DNA of 61,374 nt from Paraburkholderia caledonica NBRC 102488 (lineage in GTDB: Bacteria > Pseudomonadota > Gammaproteobacteria > Burkholderiales > Burkholderiaceae), in NCBI RefSeq assembly GCF_000685095.1, contig NZ_BAYE01000030.1, positions 1-61,374 of the forward strand, read 5' to 3'. This document shows positions 35,697-44,949 of this stretch, one piece after another. The notes beneath the pieces were generated by a model that was not told the origin of the DNA, made no database searches, and saw only the letters and a program-made list of their open reading frames with translations. The position numbers and the translations under genes are program-made. Every line of letters begins with the position of its first letter. Within the stretch, counting starts at the first letter, position 1.

Positions 35697-36866
35697 CTAC
35701 TGGATGCGCTGCATCGCTGGTGCTTTCCATTGGCCATCGAGCGCGGGCTTCTTCGGCCAGTACAGTCGCATGACCGAAAAGAACGGGCCATCAGGCGCTG
35801 GCAGCCAGTTGGACTCCCGCTCGACGCCAGGTGAGTCGTGCTGGACGTAGAGCGTGATACCGCCGTCCGCATCGCGTTTGAGTGTGGGCAAATTCGACGA
35901 ATTGACCAGATAGCGATTCAATGGGTTGGCGTAAAAGAGGCTCGACGGCAGCTCGTAAAGGGTCAATGACCAGAACGCGTTGACGGGAGGCAGTTGCCCC
36001 GGCGCGAAGCGAATCGTGTGGCGCTGGCCGCCATTCAGCTTCTGGCCGTCGGCGTCGAGGAAGTAGGCGGGATATATCGCTTCCGCCTTGGAGTTGCCGT
36101 ATGCCCAGTACCGCCGAAGACATGCGGGCCATGTAATTGGCATTCGTAAAGGCGCGGTCGCCGAAGCCGTCCGCGCTCGACAGCTTGCCCGTGTCGCGTT
36201 CTATTTTCTTGAAGTCGGCGAACTCGGCCCAGGCATCCGACGTGCCGTCCTGCAGCGCCTTGCGCATGTCAGGCGAGAGCGCGTCGGCGTCGAACGGCTT
36301 GCCGGGGACGATGCCGATCTTCGTGAAGCTTTCCATCAGCGCATTTTCGGAGGGATCGGTAGGACAGTACTGAAGCACGAAGTTCAGCACATTGAAGAAG
36401 CCTAATGAAGTGCGTTCCTCAGCGCTGGAGAGGAAGATATCGACCTGCGCCATTACCCGTTGTTCGTGTCCCAACATACGCGAATCAACGTGTTCATGTC
36501 GATGAACTGCGGCGAGTAATAGCGTCCTTTCTCCACCTTCGGGACCGTCAAAACGAGCGGTTCGGCGCGCACGTCCGCTCCCAGGAAGGAATAAGGCGTA
36601 TCTGAACTGGGCGTCTGGACCGCTGTGTCCTGAGGCGTGAAAACGCGCGCGGTATTCGCGAGCGTATTCCATGGAGCCTTGAAATCAGGATTGTTTCGGT
36701 CGACAAAGTACGAGTACTGAATCCGATAGCTGTCGACGAGCGGAAACCCATAGATCGTGGCTTCTCTCGCAATTGCCCGTGCCTGTGTAGTAGACACCGC
36801 TTCGGCATAGCCTGCCGTGACCGTCAGAGAACTGAGCGGGAAGGCAAGAACGAATGCGCGAAACAT
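35697..36866 (-). pseudogene. DUF1254/DUF1214 protein, multiply frameshifted
   Basis: Three successive minus-strand frames make up one secreted DUF1254/DUF1214 protein. The first (from 36866) has a signal sequence, then TIYGFPLVDSYRIQYSYFVD and SSDTPYSFLGADVRAEPLVL, and breaks near FIDMNT (about 36490). A short second stretch reads FAYVGTRTTGNGAGRYL, followed by a deletion and shift to NVLNFVLQYCPTDPSENALM. A further shift near 36100 leads to the C-terminal DUF1214 part, NAFWSLTLYELPSSLFYANP, ending at 35697. An intact paralogue lies at 37922. Disruption seems genuine because three separate lesions are present. Confidence 0.8.
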
Positions 36867-37037
36867 CGCACGTCAGCGCACCTGATGGGCTCGAAAAGCC
36901 GGCGTCACGCATTTTCCGATATTGCTGGCAGCGAGATTCATTTGTTCTCCGGGGCACAAGGCGTCGCGCATTTCGCGAGGCGAATGCGCTGTTCAAGGTA
37001 TCAGTGAAGCGCGGCGTGCGATTGCTGAGGCGGCGGG

Positions 37038-37817
37038 CTAGAAACTAAAGCGCACGCTCAGCAGCGGTCCCTCCTGACTTACGTCGTAGAGAAAGCCGCC
37101 GTTCCGGTGGCGGACGTCCAGATAGCGATATCCCGCGTACGCGCTAAGCCAGCTCTTGAACCGGTAGCCGATGCCGCCATAAATCTGCCATGTCCAGTCG
37201 GAAGAGATGCCGAAGCCTCCGACGTCTGCATAGCCATTGAAAAAGAAGCCGTTCGGCAAAGGAACATTGAGCCGGGCGCCAGCCACCGCCGTTGCCCACG
37301 TATCGCCGATACTGCTGCTGCGAGGAGGCAGGATGGCGCCACTCAGGTCGATCTGGTTGTCGACATGGAAGATGCGCGAGCCGACCAGCGCGTCGACCGA
37401 GACGGCTGGCGAATCGTAGACCCGATAAGCGCCTGCGATCGTACTGTTGAAATTCCATTGCCTCAAGGTGGCACTTCCATATAACGGACCGGGCGTCGAA
37501 GCGTCCGCCTTGATTGTCAGGTACTGCACGTCAGCGAGGAGGCCGAAGCGGCCGTTCCGGGCTTCGCCTGCGACGAACGCGGTGGGACCGTCCAGATGGT
37601 TGAAGATGTCCGAGAATCCCACATCGATCGACGAAGGGGGCAGGTTGCTATAGGCACCCACATCGCCTTTGATGCCTGCCATCCAGAAGTAAGGGGTTAC
37701 GCTAAAGCGCCATCCGGGCACGTTTGAATCGTCCAGTGCCTGCGCCCAAGCATTGGGGACGCCGAGCATAGCGAGAAGGGCAACGAGCGTTCCGGTGGTT
37801 GTGAGCGTGCGTGACAT
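37038..37817 (-). CDS. outer-membrane beta-barrel protein
   Basis: A 259-residue predicted outer-membrane protein. The signal peptide is MSRTLTTTGTLVALLAMLG followed by NAWA and a cut before QALDD. The mature part shows alternating aromatic strands (WRFSVTPYFWMAGIKGDVGA, IYGGIGYRFKSWLSAYAGYR) and ends LLSVRFSF with C-terminal phenylalanine. ATG 37817 has GGAG six bases upstream; the frame opens slightly earlier without a ribosome site. Related proteins are found beside DUF1254 and hydrocarbon-oxidation genes and may help hydrophobic molecules enter. Function is not established. Confidence 0.83.
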   Translation of the reverse strand: MSRTLTTTGTLVALLAMLGVPNAWAQALDDSNVPGWRFSVTPYFWMAGIKGDVGAYSNLPPSSIDVGFSDIFNHLDGPTAFVAGEARNGRFGLLADVQYLTIKADASTPGPLYGSATLRQWNFNSTIAGAYRVYDSPAVSVDALVGSRIFHVDNQIDLSGAILPPRSSSIGDTWATAVAGARLNVPLPNGFFFNGYADVGGFGISSDWTWQIYGGIGYRFKSWLSAYAGYRYLDVRHRNGGFLYDVSQEGPLLSVRFSF

Positions 37818-37921
37818 CTGTAGCTCCGTAGATTGCCGCATCGGCGCCCCCGCCGGATCCGCGCATCACGTCGCAAAAAGCGGGAGAGTTCCGACGCGGC
37901 CCGGGAATTCATGGCTTGTAT

Positions 37922-38983
37922 CTAGCTGACTGGCCGCGCTTCGGGAAACTTCCACTTTCCGTCGAGAATTTCCTTTTGCGGACGGTAAAGCCGAACCATG
38001 TAGTTCCATCCCTTCGTGACAGGCAGGCAGTTCGGCACCTTGCCGTCGCATCCGCCGAACACGATCGAGATGGAGCCGTCAGCATTCTTGCTGGCGGTGA
38101 TGTTGTTGAGCGAATACGCGTTGTACGGATTCGGCTTGAAATAGCCATTCTCGTCGTAGACGCTGACTGACCAGAAGCCGTCGACCGGAACGTGCCCGAC
38201 GTTCAGCCTGTAGATGGTATTGCCGTCGTTGCGAGCGGGTTCGACGTTGAGGTAGAGCGCCTGTTCGGGGGGATTGGCTCCCCAGCCGAGCGCGGCGCCG
38301 ATCAGGAACCTCACCGGATCGACCTCCGTGCGCGCGCCATACATGCGCCGGGTATCGGGCAGTGTCGAGCCCAACGTGAGCAGGGCGTCACGCACCTTTT
38401 TCTGGCTGACGGGATCCCAATGGGGCACCTCGAATTCCCCAGGGCTCTTTTGCGCGACCTTGATCTGATCCTGCAGCTTGTGGGCCTCTTCGAAGTCCTT
38501 GGGGATTTTCGGGTTGACGAGCGTTCGCACCGCCGCCACGACGTACCGGGTGCCAATCGCCTTGCGCGTCAACGTATGACTACCGGCGCCATAGGAAACG
38601 CCGTGCGTGTACTGATCTTCGTCGATCACCTGTAGCGACATGAATCGCTTGCCCGCGTCGGGTAGCGTGATCGTCACGGGGCCCGCCTCCAGATCGAACA
38701 CCGCCGACGAATAAAGCGTATCGCGATTCAGGCGAATGACGGTCTGCTTGTCGATTGGCGCGGGCTCGCGCGTGTGATTGAACTTGCCGAAGCCGCCAAG
38801 CTTGACCACCCCGCCGAAATACATGTCTGACTCGGCTCGCGCGAAATTGTCTGGCGTGACCGGCACGGTGGCTGTACTAGCAGGTGCGGAGGCAGGCGCC
38901 GATTGCGCCACGGACACCGCGGCAATCATGCAGGTGGAAAGAAAGGCGGTAGCCATTGCGCCGGCTTTTGTGAGAGTTTTCAT
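37922..38983 (-). CDS. DUF1254/DUF1214 domain-containing secreted protein
   Basis: A 353-residue exported protein. Its signal peptide is MKTLTKAGAMATAFLSTCMI followed by AAVSVAQ. The DUF1254-like part includes YFGGVVKLGGFGKFNHTREP and LNRDTLYSSAVFDLEAGPV. The DUF1214 part includes VPVDGFWSVSVYDENGYF and NYMVRLYRPQKEILDGKW. The ATG at 38983 is where homology and the signal begin; a longer frame runs into the SDR region. The biochemical role of these domains is unknown. It is the intact copy beside the decayed paralogue at 35697-36866. Confidence 0.88.
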   Translation of the reverse strand: MKTLTKAGAMATAFLSTCMIAAVSVAQSAPASAPASTATVPVTPDNFARAESDMYFGGVVKLGGFGKFNHTREPAPIDKQTVIRLNRDTLYSSAVFDLEAGPVTITLPDAGKRFMSLQVIDEDQYTHGVSYGAGSHTLTRKAIGTRYVVAAVRTLVNPKIPKDFEEAHKLQDQIKVAQKSPGEFEVPHWDPVSQKKVRDALLTLGSTLPDTRRMYGARTEVDPVRFLIGAALGWGANPPEQALYLNVEPARNDGNTIYRLNVGHVPVDGFWSVSVYDENGYFKPNPYNAYSLNNITASKNADGSISIVFGGCDGKVPNCLPVTKGWNYMVRLYRPQKEILDGKWKFPEARPVS

Positions 38984-39098
38984 GGCTGATTGACATCTGA
39001 ATTGAAGGTTTATCGCGTCGAAGCACTTGTCACGGCGGGAACCTGGCCAGTAACGATGGCCCTGGCGGCACTCCGCTGCAAAGTCGCCTCCTGGGCGA

Positions 39099-39908
39099 TC
39101 AAAGTCCGGCGCTCGCTGCGAGCAAACGCCAGTAAGCCACTGGAAAGAGGCGCTCCAGCCACGAGGCGACCATTGCGTCGAATCCCACCAAAACACGCGA
39201 ACGATCCGCTTCGATCGCGCGCACGATAATGTTGGCCGCCTTCTCCGCCGGCATGCGCAGCAGCTTCTGCACTGCGTTGCGTCCCTCTTCCACCTCTTGC
39301 GCAGACGCGCTTTCCGGCACTCGCGCGTCGCGCGCAATGCGCGTATCCACGCCACCCGGATGCACGACCGTCACGCCGACTCGCGTTCCGGCAAGCTCGT
39401 GACGCAAGGCGTTGGAGAATCCTCGCACCGCGAACTTGCTCGCGCAATACGCGGTTTGTCCGGGCGGGGCGATGATTCCGAACATGCTCGAAACGTTGAC
39501 GATGCGTGCTTCGTCGCTTGCACGAAGCAAGGGCAGAAACGCACGTGTCATCCGGACCAGTCCGTCGAAATTTACCGACATCAGCCAGTCGAAATCCGCC
39601 TCGTCGATCTGCTCGAACGTGCCGCCAAGCGCGACGCCTGCGTTGTTGATCAGCAGATCGACTCGACCATGCGCCTTCGCGATGGCCTTGGGCATTCCAG
39701 CGACCGCTTCGCGACTGGCTACGTCAAGAACGTGGCAACTCATATATGCGCCCAGGCCGGTGGTCATCGCGCTGGTTTCGCTCAGACGGGCCCCGTTGAT
39801 GTCGGCCAGTGCCAGCGCGCAGCCGCGATTCGCCAATGCCAACGCAATCGCACGTCCGATACCGCTGCCAGCCCCTGTCACCACGGCTACACGTTGGTCA
39901 AGTTTCAC
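39099..39908 (-). CDS. short-chain dehydrogenase/reductase
   Basis: A 269-residue classical SDR that oxidises an alcohol or reduces a ketone with NAD(P). Cofactor motif TGAGSGIG is at 11-18, NNAG at 88-91, catalytic Ser about 140, Tyr154 and Lys158 in YCASK, all intact. GTG start at 39908 with AGGAAG upstream. Within this module it could oxidise an alcohol to the ketone used by the Baeyer-Villiger-type monooxygenase at 33003. A perfect palindrome at 39997-40008 lies 89 bp upstream. Confidence 0.92.
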   Translation of the reverse strand: MKLDQRVAVVTGAGSGIGRAIALALANRGCALALADINGARLSETSAMTTGLGAYMSCHVLDVASREAVAGMPKAIAKAHGRVDLLINNAGVALGGTFEQIDEADFDWLMSVNFDGLVRMTRAFLPLLRASDEARIVNVSSMFGIIAPPGQTAYCASKFAVRGFSNALRHELAGTRVGVTVVHPGGVDTRIARDARVPESASAQEVEEGRNAVQKLLRMPAEKAANIIVRAIEADRSRVLVGFDAMVASWLERLFPVAYWRLLAASAGL

Positions 39909-40235
39909 AGTCCGACTTCCTGATTATGTGGCTGGGGAGCATTCGCCCGGGCCGAAACTGTGAGCCACGCCGGTGCGTTTCCTGGTTCCCGGCGGACCGA
40001 AATTTCGGAGAAATATCCAACTTTTGTTAGATTTCGCGTATTTTACTTTTGTCGAAAATTGCGAATATTGGAGTTTTCCCGATGCGGCGGCCCGTCAAGA
40101 ATGTCGTCACGTTTGGCGGGATCCGATCTGATTGCGCAGGGTCCGGGTTCACGATCTGCCCGCAATCGACGGTCGCCACGAGGTAGTGGTGAAATCTCGG
40201 TAGGCGGGCGAGAAATCGCTCTTGCTTCGGAGACC
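39909..40235. promoter_or_regulatory. upstream region of the SDR gene
   Basis: About 327 nt. It holds a 12-bp palindrome at 39997-40008 followed by an AT-rich segment (40010-40080) that may contain the SDR promoter. No gene is convincing. Confidence 0.4.
39997..40008. promoter_or_regulatory. perfect palindrome CCGAAATTTCGG
   Basis: A 12-bp perfect palindrome 89 bp upstream of the SDR start codon. Size and symmetry suit a dimeric repressor such as TetR or MarR. No partner is proven. Confidence 0.4.
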
Positions 40236-40380
40236 TCAGCGACCTGAAAGAACCGTCATCCAAATCGAGGGCGAAGTGGTGTCTTTGAGGTGCATGCTGG
40301 TGAGATCGAACTGGCCTTTGCGAATGCGATGCATTAGTTCGACGCCGGAGAGGGTAACGGCGGCGCTGGTCCTGAAGAAC
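40236..40380 (-). mobile_element. IS6-family transposase C-terminal remnant
   Basis: The minus strand reads SAAVTLSGVELMHRIRKGQF and then DLTSMHLKDTTSPSIWMTVL, stopping at 40236. This is exactly the C-terminal segment missing from the truncated IS6 transposase at 50582-51246, whose frame breaks after RFRSAAVT. No other part of the element remains here. Confidence 0.72.
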
Positions 40381-40815
40381 GTTCAGGATTGCAGAATACG
40401 TTGTTGAGGCGACGCAGGCAGATGCTGAGGAAAGTAGGGATTTTCAAGGGCCGGACTACTCATTACGCTGCGGCATGTGCTCGTTCCCAAAAGAGCTCAC
40501 CATAGAAAAAATCTCGGGTTCCGATGTGCAGCTGCGTCTGCACCCGTTACCGCATCCCAAGCCCAACGCCGTCTTCAACGCGCGGGGTGCTTCGAAAGTT
40601 TGCCAAACGAACGTTGCCACTTGGCTTGGCGATGGTGGGTAACGGTTAGGCTGGACCGTTGCGAAATAGACGACTGCGCTGCTTTCAAGTTCCGGTAGAT
40701 CTATTGCTGATCGGCGCTGTACAAAGGAAAAGATTGAGAATCATATAGTCGAGGTACGTCATGGAAGTTCTTGATCGGGCGCCCGCCGTCTCGCCGGACG
40801 GACGCGCCGTCGTTT
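40381..40815. other. gap without a recognisable gene
   Basis: About 435 nt between the IS6 remnant and the broken SDR. No protein family, terminator or repeat stood out. Probably decayed sequence. Confidence 0.4.
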
Positions 40816-41393
40816 TCATGCCGTTGATTCGAACACTTCACTGCCGGTCATGAAGCTACTCTCGTCCGACGCCAGGAACAGCGCCACGGCAGCCGTTTCA
40901 TCCGGATCAGCTATACGCCCGAGTGGCGTCTGAACTTTAAGTTCGCCGAGCATCGCATCGAGCTGAGCGCCGGAGACAAGACTCTCCATCAGGCCCGGCG
41001 TCGCCGTTGCACCGGGAGACAGTACGTTCACGCGGATTCCGGAGTCTTTCAGATCGAGCGCCCAGCTGCGTGCGAAATTGCGGAATGCCGCTTTCGTTGC
41101 GCTATATACCCGCTGAACGCCGGCGTCCCCTTCGAACCTGTCGTCGACCCGGTCAGGAAAATCGAGGCACCTGCGTTCATCAGCGGCAACGCCTTCTGGA
41201 CCGTAAATAGCGTCCCTTTCACGTTGACGTTGAATGTAAGATCGAATTGCGCTTCCGTGATCGCTCCGAGCGGCGCAAGCGAGTCTAGTCCAGCGTTCGC
41301 GAACAGAACATCGAGACGCCCCTTCTCCGCCTGCACTGCGGCGACAATTCGGTCGAGATCATCGAGCTTCGACACGTCGGTCTGCCGTGGCAA
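40816..41393 (-). pseudogene. broken short-chain dehydrogenase (N-truncated, frameshifted)
   Basis: The first frame (from 41393) reads TDVSKLDDLDRIVAAVQAEK, FANAGLDSLAPLG and FLTGSTTGSKG, the middle of an SDR. At about 41105 a single missing base turns the catalytic YSATK into YIAQRK and ends the frame soon after. The second frame carries on with NVLSPGATATPGLMESLVSG and AVALFLASDESSFMTGSEVF, ending at 40816. The N-terminal cofactor motif is absent beyond 41393. Three defects suggest true decay. Confidence 0.8.
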
Positions 41394-41605
41394 GCGCTCG
41401 CCGCGTCATGCGAGTGGGGCACAGCACATGCCATGGACGTCGGTAACTCGATGGGGAACCGCAAGGCATCCACTAGATGAAATCCGCGCAGATGCCGTCG
41501 TGGTGCAGCGTTGAAGGAACACACCCCGCCAACCGACACGCATAGACATTAAATGTCAATGCCGGCGACATTCGTCGTCAGCATAGGAATCACCATAAGG
41601 TTCGA

Positions 41606-42532
41606 TCACGGTCTTGAATCGATCTTTTGAGCAAGGAAGTCGCGTATCAGCGGCACCATCTCGTCCGCCTTGTCTTCCAGCGCGAAATGACCGGTGTCGA
41701 GCAGATGAGTCTCGACGTCCGGCAAATCTTCTTTGTACGGATACGCGCCGTCCGCCGGAAAGATCACATCGTTTTTGCCCCAGACGATCAGCATCGGCGG
41801 CTTAAATTCCCGGAAATACGCCTGCACCTTCGGGTAAAGAGGCAGATTGGTCCGGTAGTCATAGAACAGGTCGAGCTGGATGTCGTTGTTGCCGGGGCGA
41901 TCGAGCAGCGCCTGGTCATGGACCCAGTTGTCCGGGGAAACACGGGTGCGGTCGGACACGCCATCGGTATATTGAAAGATGGTCGTCTCCAGCGTGAGCA
42001 GGGGCAGCAATGCTTTCCTGCTCGCGTCCGAACCGTCGGCCCAATACGCCTTGATCGGGTCCCAGAATGCCTTGAGGCCCTCGTCATAGGCATTTCCGTT
42101 CTGGACGATAAAACCTGCCACACGGTCCGGATGCTTCAGCGCAAGCCGCCAGCCCACGGGCGCGCCATAGTCCATCACATACATCGTGTACCGGCGCGCG
42201 CCGAGCTGATCGAGCAAGCCGTCCACCAGTTCGGCGTAGCGGTCGAACGTGTAGGCGAATTCGGCACGATCCGGCATGTCGCTCTGGCCATAGCCGGGGT
42301 AGTCCGGCGCAACCACGTGATAGCGGTCGGCGAGTGCAGGAATCAGGTTCCTGAACATATGCGACGAGGTCGGAAAACCATGCAATAGCAGCACAACGGG
42401 AGCGTCGAGCGGACCGGCCTGTCGGTAGAAGATCTTGCATCCATCCACAACTGCCGTTCGATGATAGGTGACGGGAACGGCAGGGCTGTTGCGCTCGGCA
42501 GCAGACGAAGTACTCGAAGCTGGACTGGCCAT
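41606..42532 (-). CDS. epoxide-hydrolase/haloalkane-dehalogenase-like alpha/beta hydrolase
   Basis: A 308-residue alpha/beta hydrolase whose nucleophile is aspartate rather than serine: VMDYGAPVGW puts D121 at the elbow. The HG-P loop is LLLHGFPTSSHMFR, and the base histidine is in LDTGHFALED. These are features of epoxide hydrolases and haloalkane or fluoroacetate dehalogenases. ATG 42532 has AGGAG seven bases upstream; the longer frame lacks a ribosome site. The C-terminal acid is near VWGKNDVIFP. Substrate unknown. Confidence 0.88.
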   Translation of the reverse strand: MASPASSTSSAAERNSPAVPVTYHRTAVVDGCKIFYRQAGPLDAPVVLLLHGFPTSSHMFRNLIPALADRYHVVAPDYPGYGQSDMPDRAEFAYTFDRYAELVDGLLDQLGARRYTMYVMDYGAPVGWRLALKHPDRVAGFIVQNGNAYDEGLKAFWDPIKAYWADGSDASRKALLPLLTLETTIFQYTDGVSDRTRVSPDNWVHDQALLDRPGNNDIQLDLFYDYRTNLPLYPKVQAYFREFKPPMLIVWGKNDVIFPADGAYPYKEDLPDVETHLLDTGHFALEDKADEMVPLIRDFLAQKIDSRP

Positions 42533-42666
42533 TGCGATGCTCCTGAATCGGATGGCCGGTCCGCGATCACCTTCTTTGCTCGAGGATATCGAGCCGCGGC
42601 TCAGCACTGTGTATAAGCTGCAAGAAATGCATGGGAAGCGAGGAATTTCGGATGCCGACAGAAAGA

Positions 42667-43314
42667 TCAGGTCATTGCCGCGACGACGTCGTCGGTGGAT
42701 ACCACCGCGTGTGCGAGAAACGCATAGTTGATCATGGCGGCTTTATAGCCATCACCCCAGACGGGATGACGAGGCCCTGCGGTCGCATCGGCTACGACCG
42801 ACACTTCGAAGCCCTGCTCGAGCAAGTCGCGCAAATGAGCCTCCACGCACATGTTGGCGAGCATACCGCCGAGCACCACTTTGCTCATGTGACGTTTGCG
42901 CAATTGCAGTACAAGGTCATTGGTTTGCGGGCCGAATACCTTGTGTGGACTCACGACGATGGTTTGGCCGTCATCAATGTAAGGTTTGAACTCCGCCAGC
43001 CAATCCGCGCCCGAACCTTCAAGTCCCTGGAGACTCAGAGGGCCTTCTCGCGCGAACGTACCGGTTGCGAACTCGTCCGCTTCGAGCGGACCGTTGAACT
43101 TCCATGCGAGGTCGGTCGGAAAGAAGTAGTGAGGAGATATGAACACATTGATCTTCGCGGCTTTTGCAGCCTTGAAGATCCTCAACATGTTTTCGACGGT
43201 TCTGTTTTCCATAACGCTAGCGCCGACCGCGACCCAGTTCTTGCCCCTCGGGCTCAGCACGTCGTTCTGCGGGTCGATGAAGACCACGGCTGTATCGGTT
43301 GGATCACAGTTCAT
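42667..43314 (-). CDS. isochorismatase-family cysteine hydrolase
   Basis: A 215-residue isochorismatase-like hydrolase. The catalytic triad is visible: D14 (VVFIDPQND), K125 (VVSPHKVFG) and C156 (MLANMCVEAHLRDLL). Members hydrolyse amides such as nicotinamide, N-carbamoylsarcosine, maleamate or ureidoacrylate, or isochorismate. The gene lies 134 nt upstream of the epoxide-hydrolase-like gene on the same strand, so they may be co-transcribed. No neighbour fixes the substrate. Confidence 0.9.
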   Translation of the reverse strand: MNCDPTDTAVVFIDPQNDVLSPRGKNWVAVGASVMENRTVENMLRIFKAAKAAKINVFISPHYFFPTDLAWKFNGPLEADEFATGTFAREGPLSLQGLEGSGADWLAEFKPYIDDGQTIVVSPHKVFGPQTNDLVLQLRKRHMSKVVLGGMLANMCVEAHLRDLLEQGFEVSVVADATAGPRHPVWGDGYKAAMINYAFLAHAVVSTDDVVAAMT

Positions 43315-43938
43315 GCCGAGTCCTATGGTAGAGAAACGGATGGCCGCCGAGCCTCCGCTTGCACAAAGTGTTAGGAAGGTTAGGTCAGTAGCTACCGTTT
43401 AGCAATGCGGAATTTTGACGCTATTTGATGATCACGACAGACGCAGTGCGCACACGCTGCAGGAAACATAAAAGGGCTTGGCGGCGTTCCTCATAAATCA
43501 TGTATTAAGTGCCAAGTGAAGTTCTCGACCATGATCTTTCATGGACCATTCCCCTGGCGGTGACCGCGATCGTGTTTTCCTGTCGCGACGATTCCGCACC
43601 ATCAATGTGCCATCGATATAGCCAATGTTGAATTGCCTTCTGGCACCTCTAGTTGCGTCGAATTATCCAATCAGTCAAACGCAGGCAGGCGCATTCTAAA
43701 ATGCGCTGGTTCAACGTCCGTAGATGGCCGGAGCCGGGCCGACGCGAACCTCGCAGATCACTGATCGTAGTAGATATGCGAAAGGCATGGACCGGACCCA
43801 CAGGGGACCTTCAGATTTGCCGAAAGCTGCCGTTCAAATAGCTTATAGGCGGCTCCGACGTATGAGATCGGTCGAGGCGAAAAATCAACACTCCGACTCG
43901 CTGCAGCGACTCAGAGTTGTCTTGGAGTGGGAATCCTC
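43315..43938. other. long gap without a recognisable gene
   Basis: About 624 nt. Short frames only. A minus-strand stretch around 43560-43640 reads IGYIDGTLMVRNRRDR, which slightly resembles a transposase but is too short to call. The region probably contains decayed mobile DNA plus the promoter for the next gene. Confidence 0.35.
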
Positions 43939-44445
43939 TTGAAAACAATCGTAAAGCGCTTCCTGTTAGCGCTGATCGTCCTGATGGCTTGCGTTCGCGG
44001 TGGAGTTGCGCTGGCAGAAACCCCATCTGGCCAGTCCTTTTCTCCTGATCCAAAAATCCAGAAAATTGCGGAAGCCTACTCGCAAGACGCCGTCGACTTC
44101 TCCGCGAAACAGTTCGGAATAAAACTCGACTGGTCGGACGCGAGTATTGCTAATGTCGAAAAGGCCTTGGCGCAAATGAGTTCATCCTACGTCAGCACGA
44201 GTCCCAAGCCAACGGACGAACATGTTATGTCATTTGCGAAAGCCTACGGAAGTTACGTCGGAGAGGTGTATCGCCGCAATCATGGTGGCGAATGGGGTAT
44301 GGTCACCCTTGGCGGAAGCCGATTCCCGGGTCTGCGAACCACCTCAGGGTCCAGCTTCTGGCCATGGGCACGAGTATTCAATCGGATCACAAAGGGGGCG
44401 GAGGACAGCATCGCCGACTACTACGTGGCCCTGTTGAAAAGGTAG
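43939..44445 (+). CDS. secreted protein of unknown function
   Basis: A 168-residue frame with a clear signal peptide (LKTIVKRFLLALIVLMACVR, cleavage after GGVALA). The mature part has conserved-looking FSAKQFGIKLDWSDASIANV, AKAYGSYVGEVYRRNHGGEW and FWPWARVFNRITKG, which I cannot assign firmly (it is reminiscent of DUF3806-like proteins). I chose TTG 43939, since GGAG lies 11 bases upstream; GTG 43927 would add MGIL. Lower GC than its neighbours suggests acquisition. Confidence 0.65.
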   Translation: MKTIVKRFLLALIVLMACVRGGVALAETPSGQSFSPDPKIQKIAEAYSQDAVDFSAKQFGIKLDWSDASIANVEKALAQMSSSYVSTSPKPTDEHVMSFAKAYGSYVGEVYRRNHGGEWGMVTLGGSRFPGLRTTSGSSFWPWARVFNRITKGAEDSIADYYVALLKR

Positions 44446-44610
44446 CGGACGGAGCATCCAGTCAACATGACCTTGAAGGTGTCGTCAAATTCAGGCCACG
44501 ACGTCGAACGTCCAAAAGTGACCGGTCCCTGCCCGATGCGGTCGATAGAAATCGACCGCCGAAGCGGACATCGCTCGCAGCTAAATGCAGGCACAGTAGG
44601 ACGGTTCTCG

Positions 44611-44642
44611 AAAAAGCGAAAACGCGCAGATTGATCTGCGCG
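44611..44642 (-). terminator. rho-independent terminator for the small secreted protein gene
   Basis: On the minus strand an 8-bp stem CGCGCAGA/TCTGCGCG with a four-base loop (44623-44642) is followed by TTTTCGCTTTTTCG. It lies about 80 nt downstream of the stop of the 74-residue gene at 44725-44949. Confidence 0.7.
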
Positions 44643-44724
44643 CTTCGATGCATTGCAACTACAGAATACCTACGGTCTAAAGCGTGGACGTCAACAGTGG
44701 CCTGTAGAATTCACCCCCGGTGAT

Positions 44725-44949
44725 TTACGAACCGAAGTAAATCTGCTTCATCCCGTCGTTTGCATCCGGACGAATTGAACCCTGGATTTTGTGGCCCAAG
44801 CGAGAAACATCGTGACGGAACGAACGCAGATGCTGATGGGTTCCCGACAGAGAATTGACCGGTGCGGCCGCCTCATTCGATTGAGCGAAAGACGATACAG
44901 CCGGAATAGCGAGAGCAGCGGCCACAACGAGCGATTGAACAAGTTTCAT
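44725..44949 (-). CDS. small exported protein (DUF4148-like)
   Basis: A 74-residue protein with signal peptide MKLVQSLVVAAALAIPAVSS followed by FAQ, a start very common in Burkholderiales DUF4148 proteins. The mature ~50 residues (SNEAAAPVNSLSGTHQHLRS and so on to MKQIYFGS) lack the usual DUF4148 core, so it may be a divergent member. ATG 44949 has GGAGG about ten bases upstream. A terminator follows at 44611-44642. Role unknown; such genes often respond to stress or envelope signals. Confidence 0.72.
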   Translation of the reverse strand: MKLVQSLVVAAALAIPAVSSFAQSNEAAAPVNSLSGTHQHLRSFRHDVSRLGHKIQGSIRPDANDGMKQIYFGS

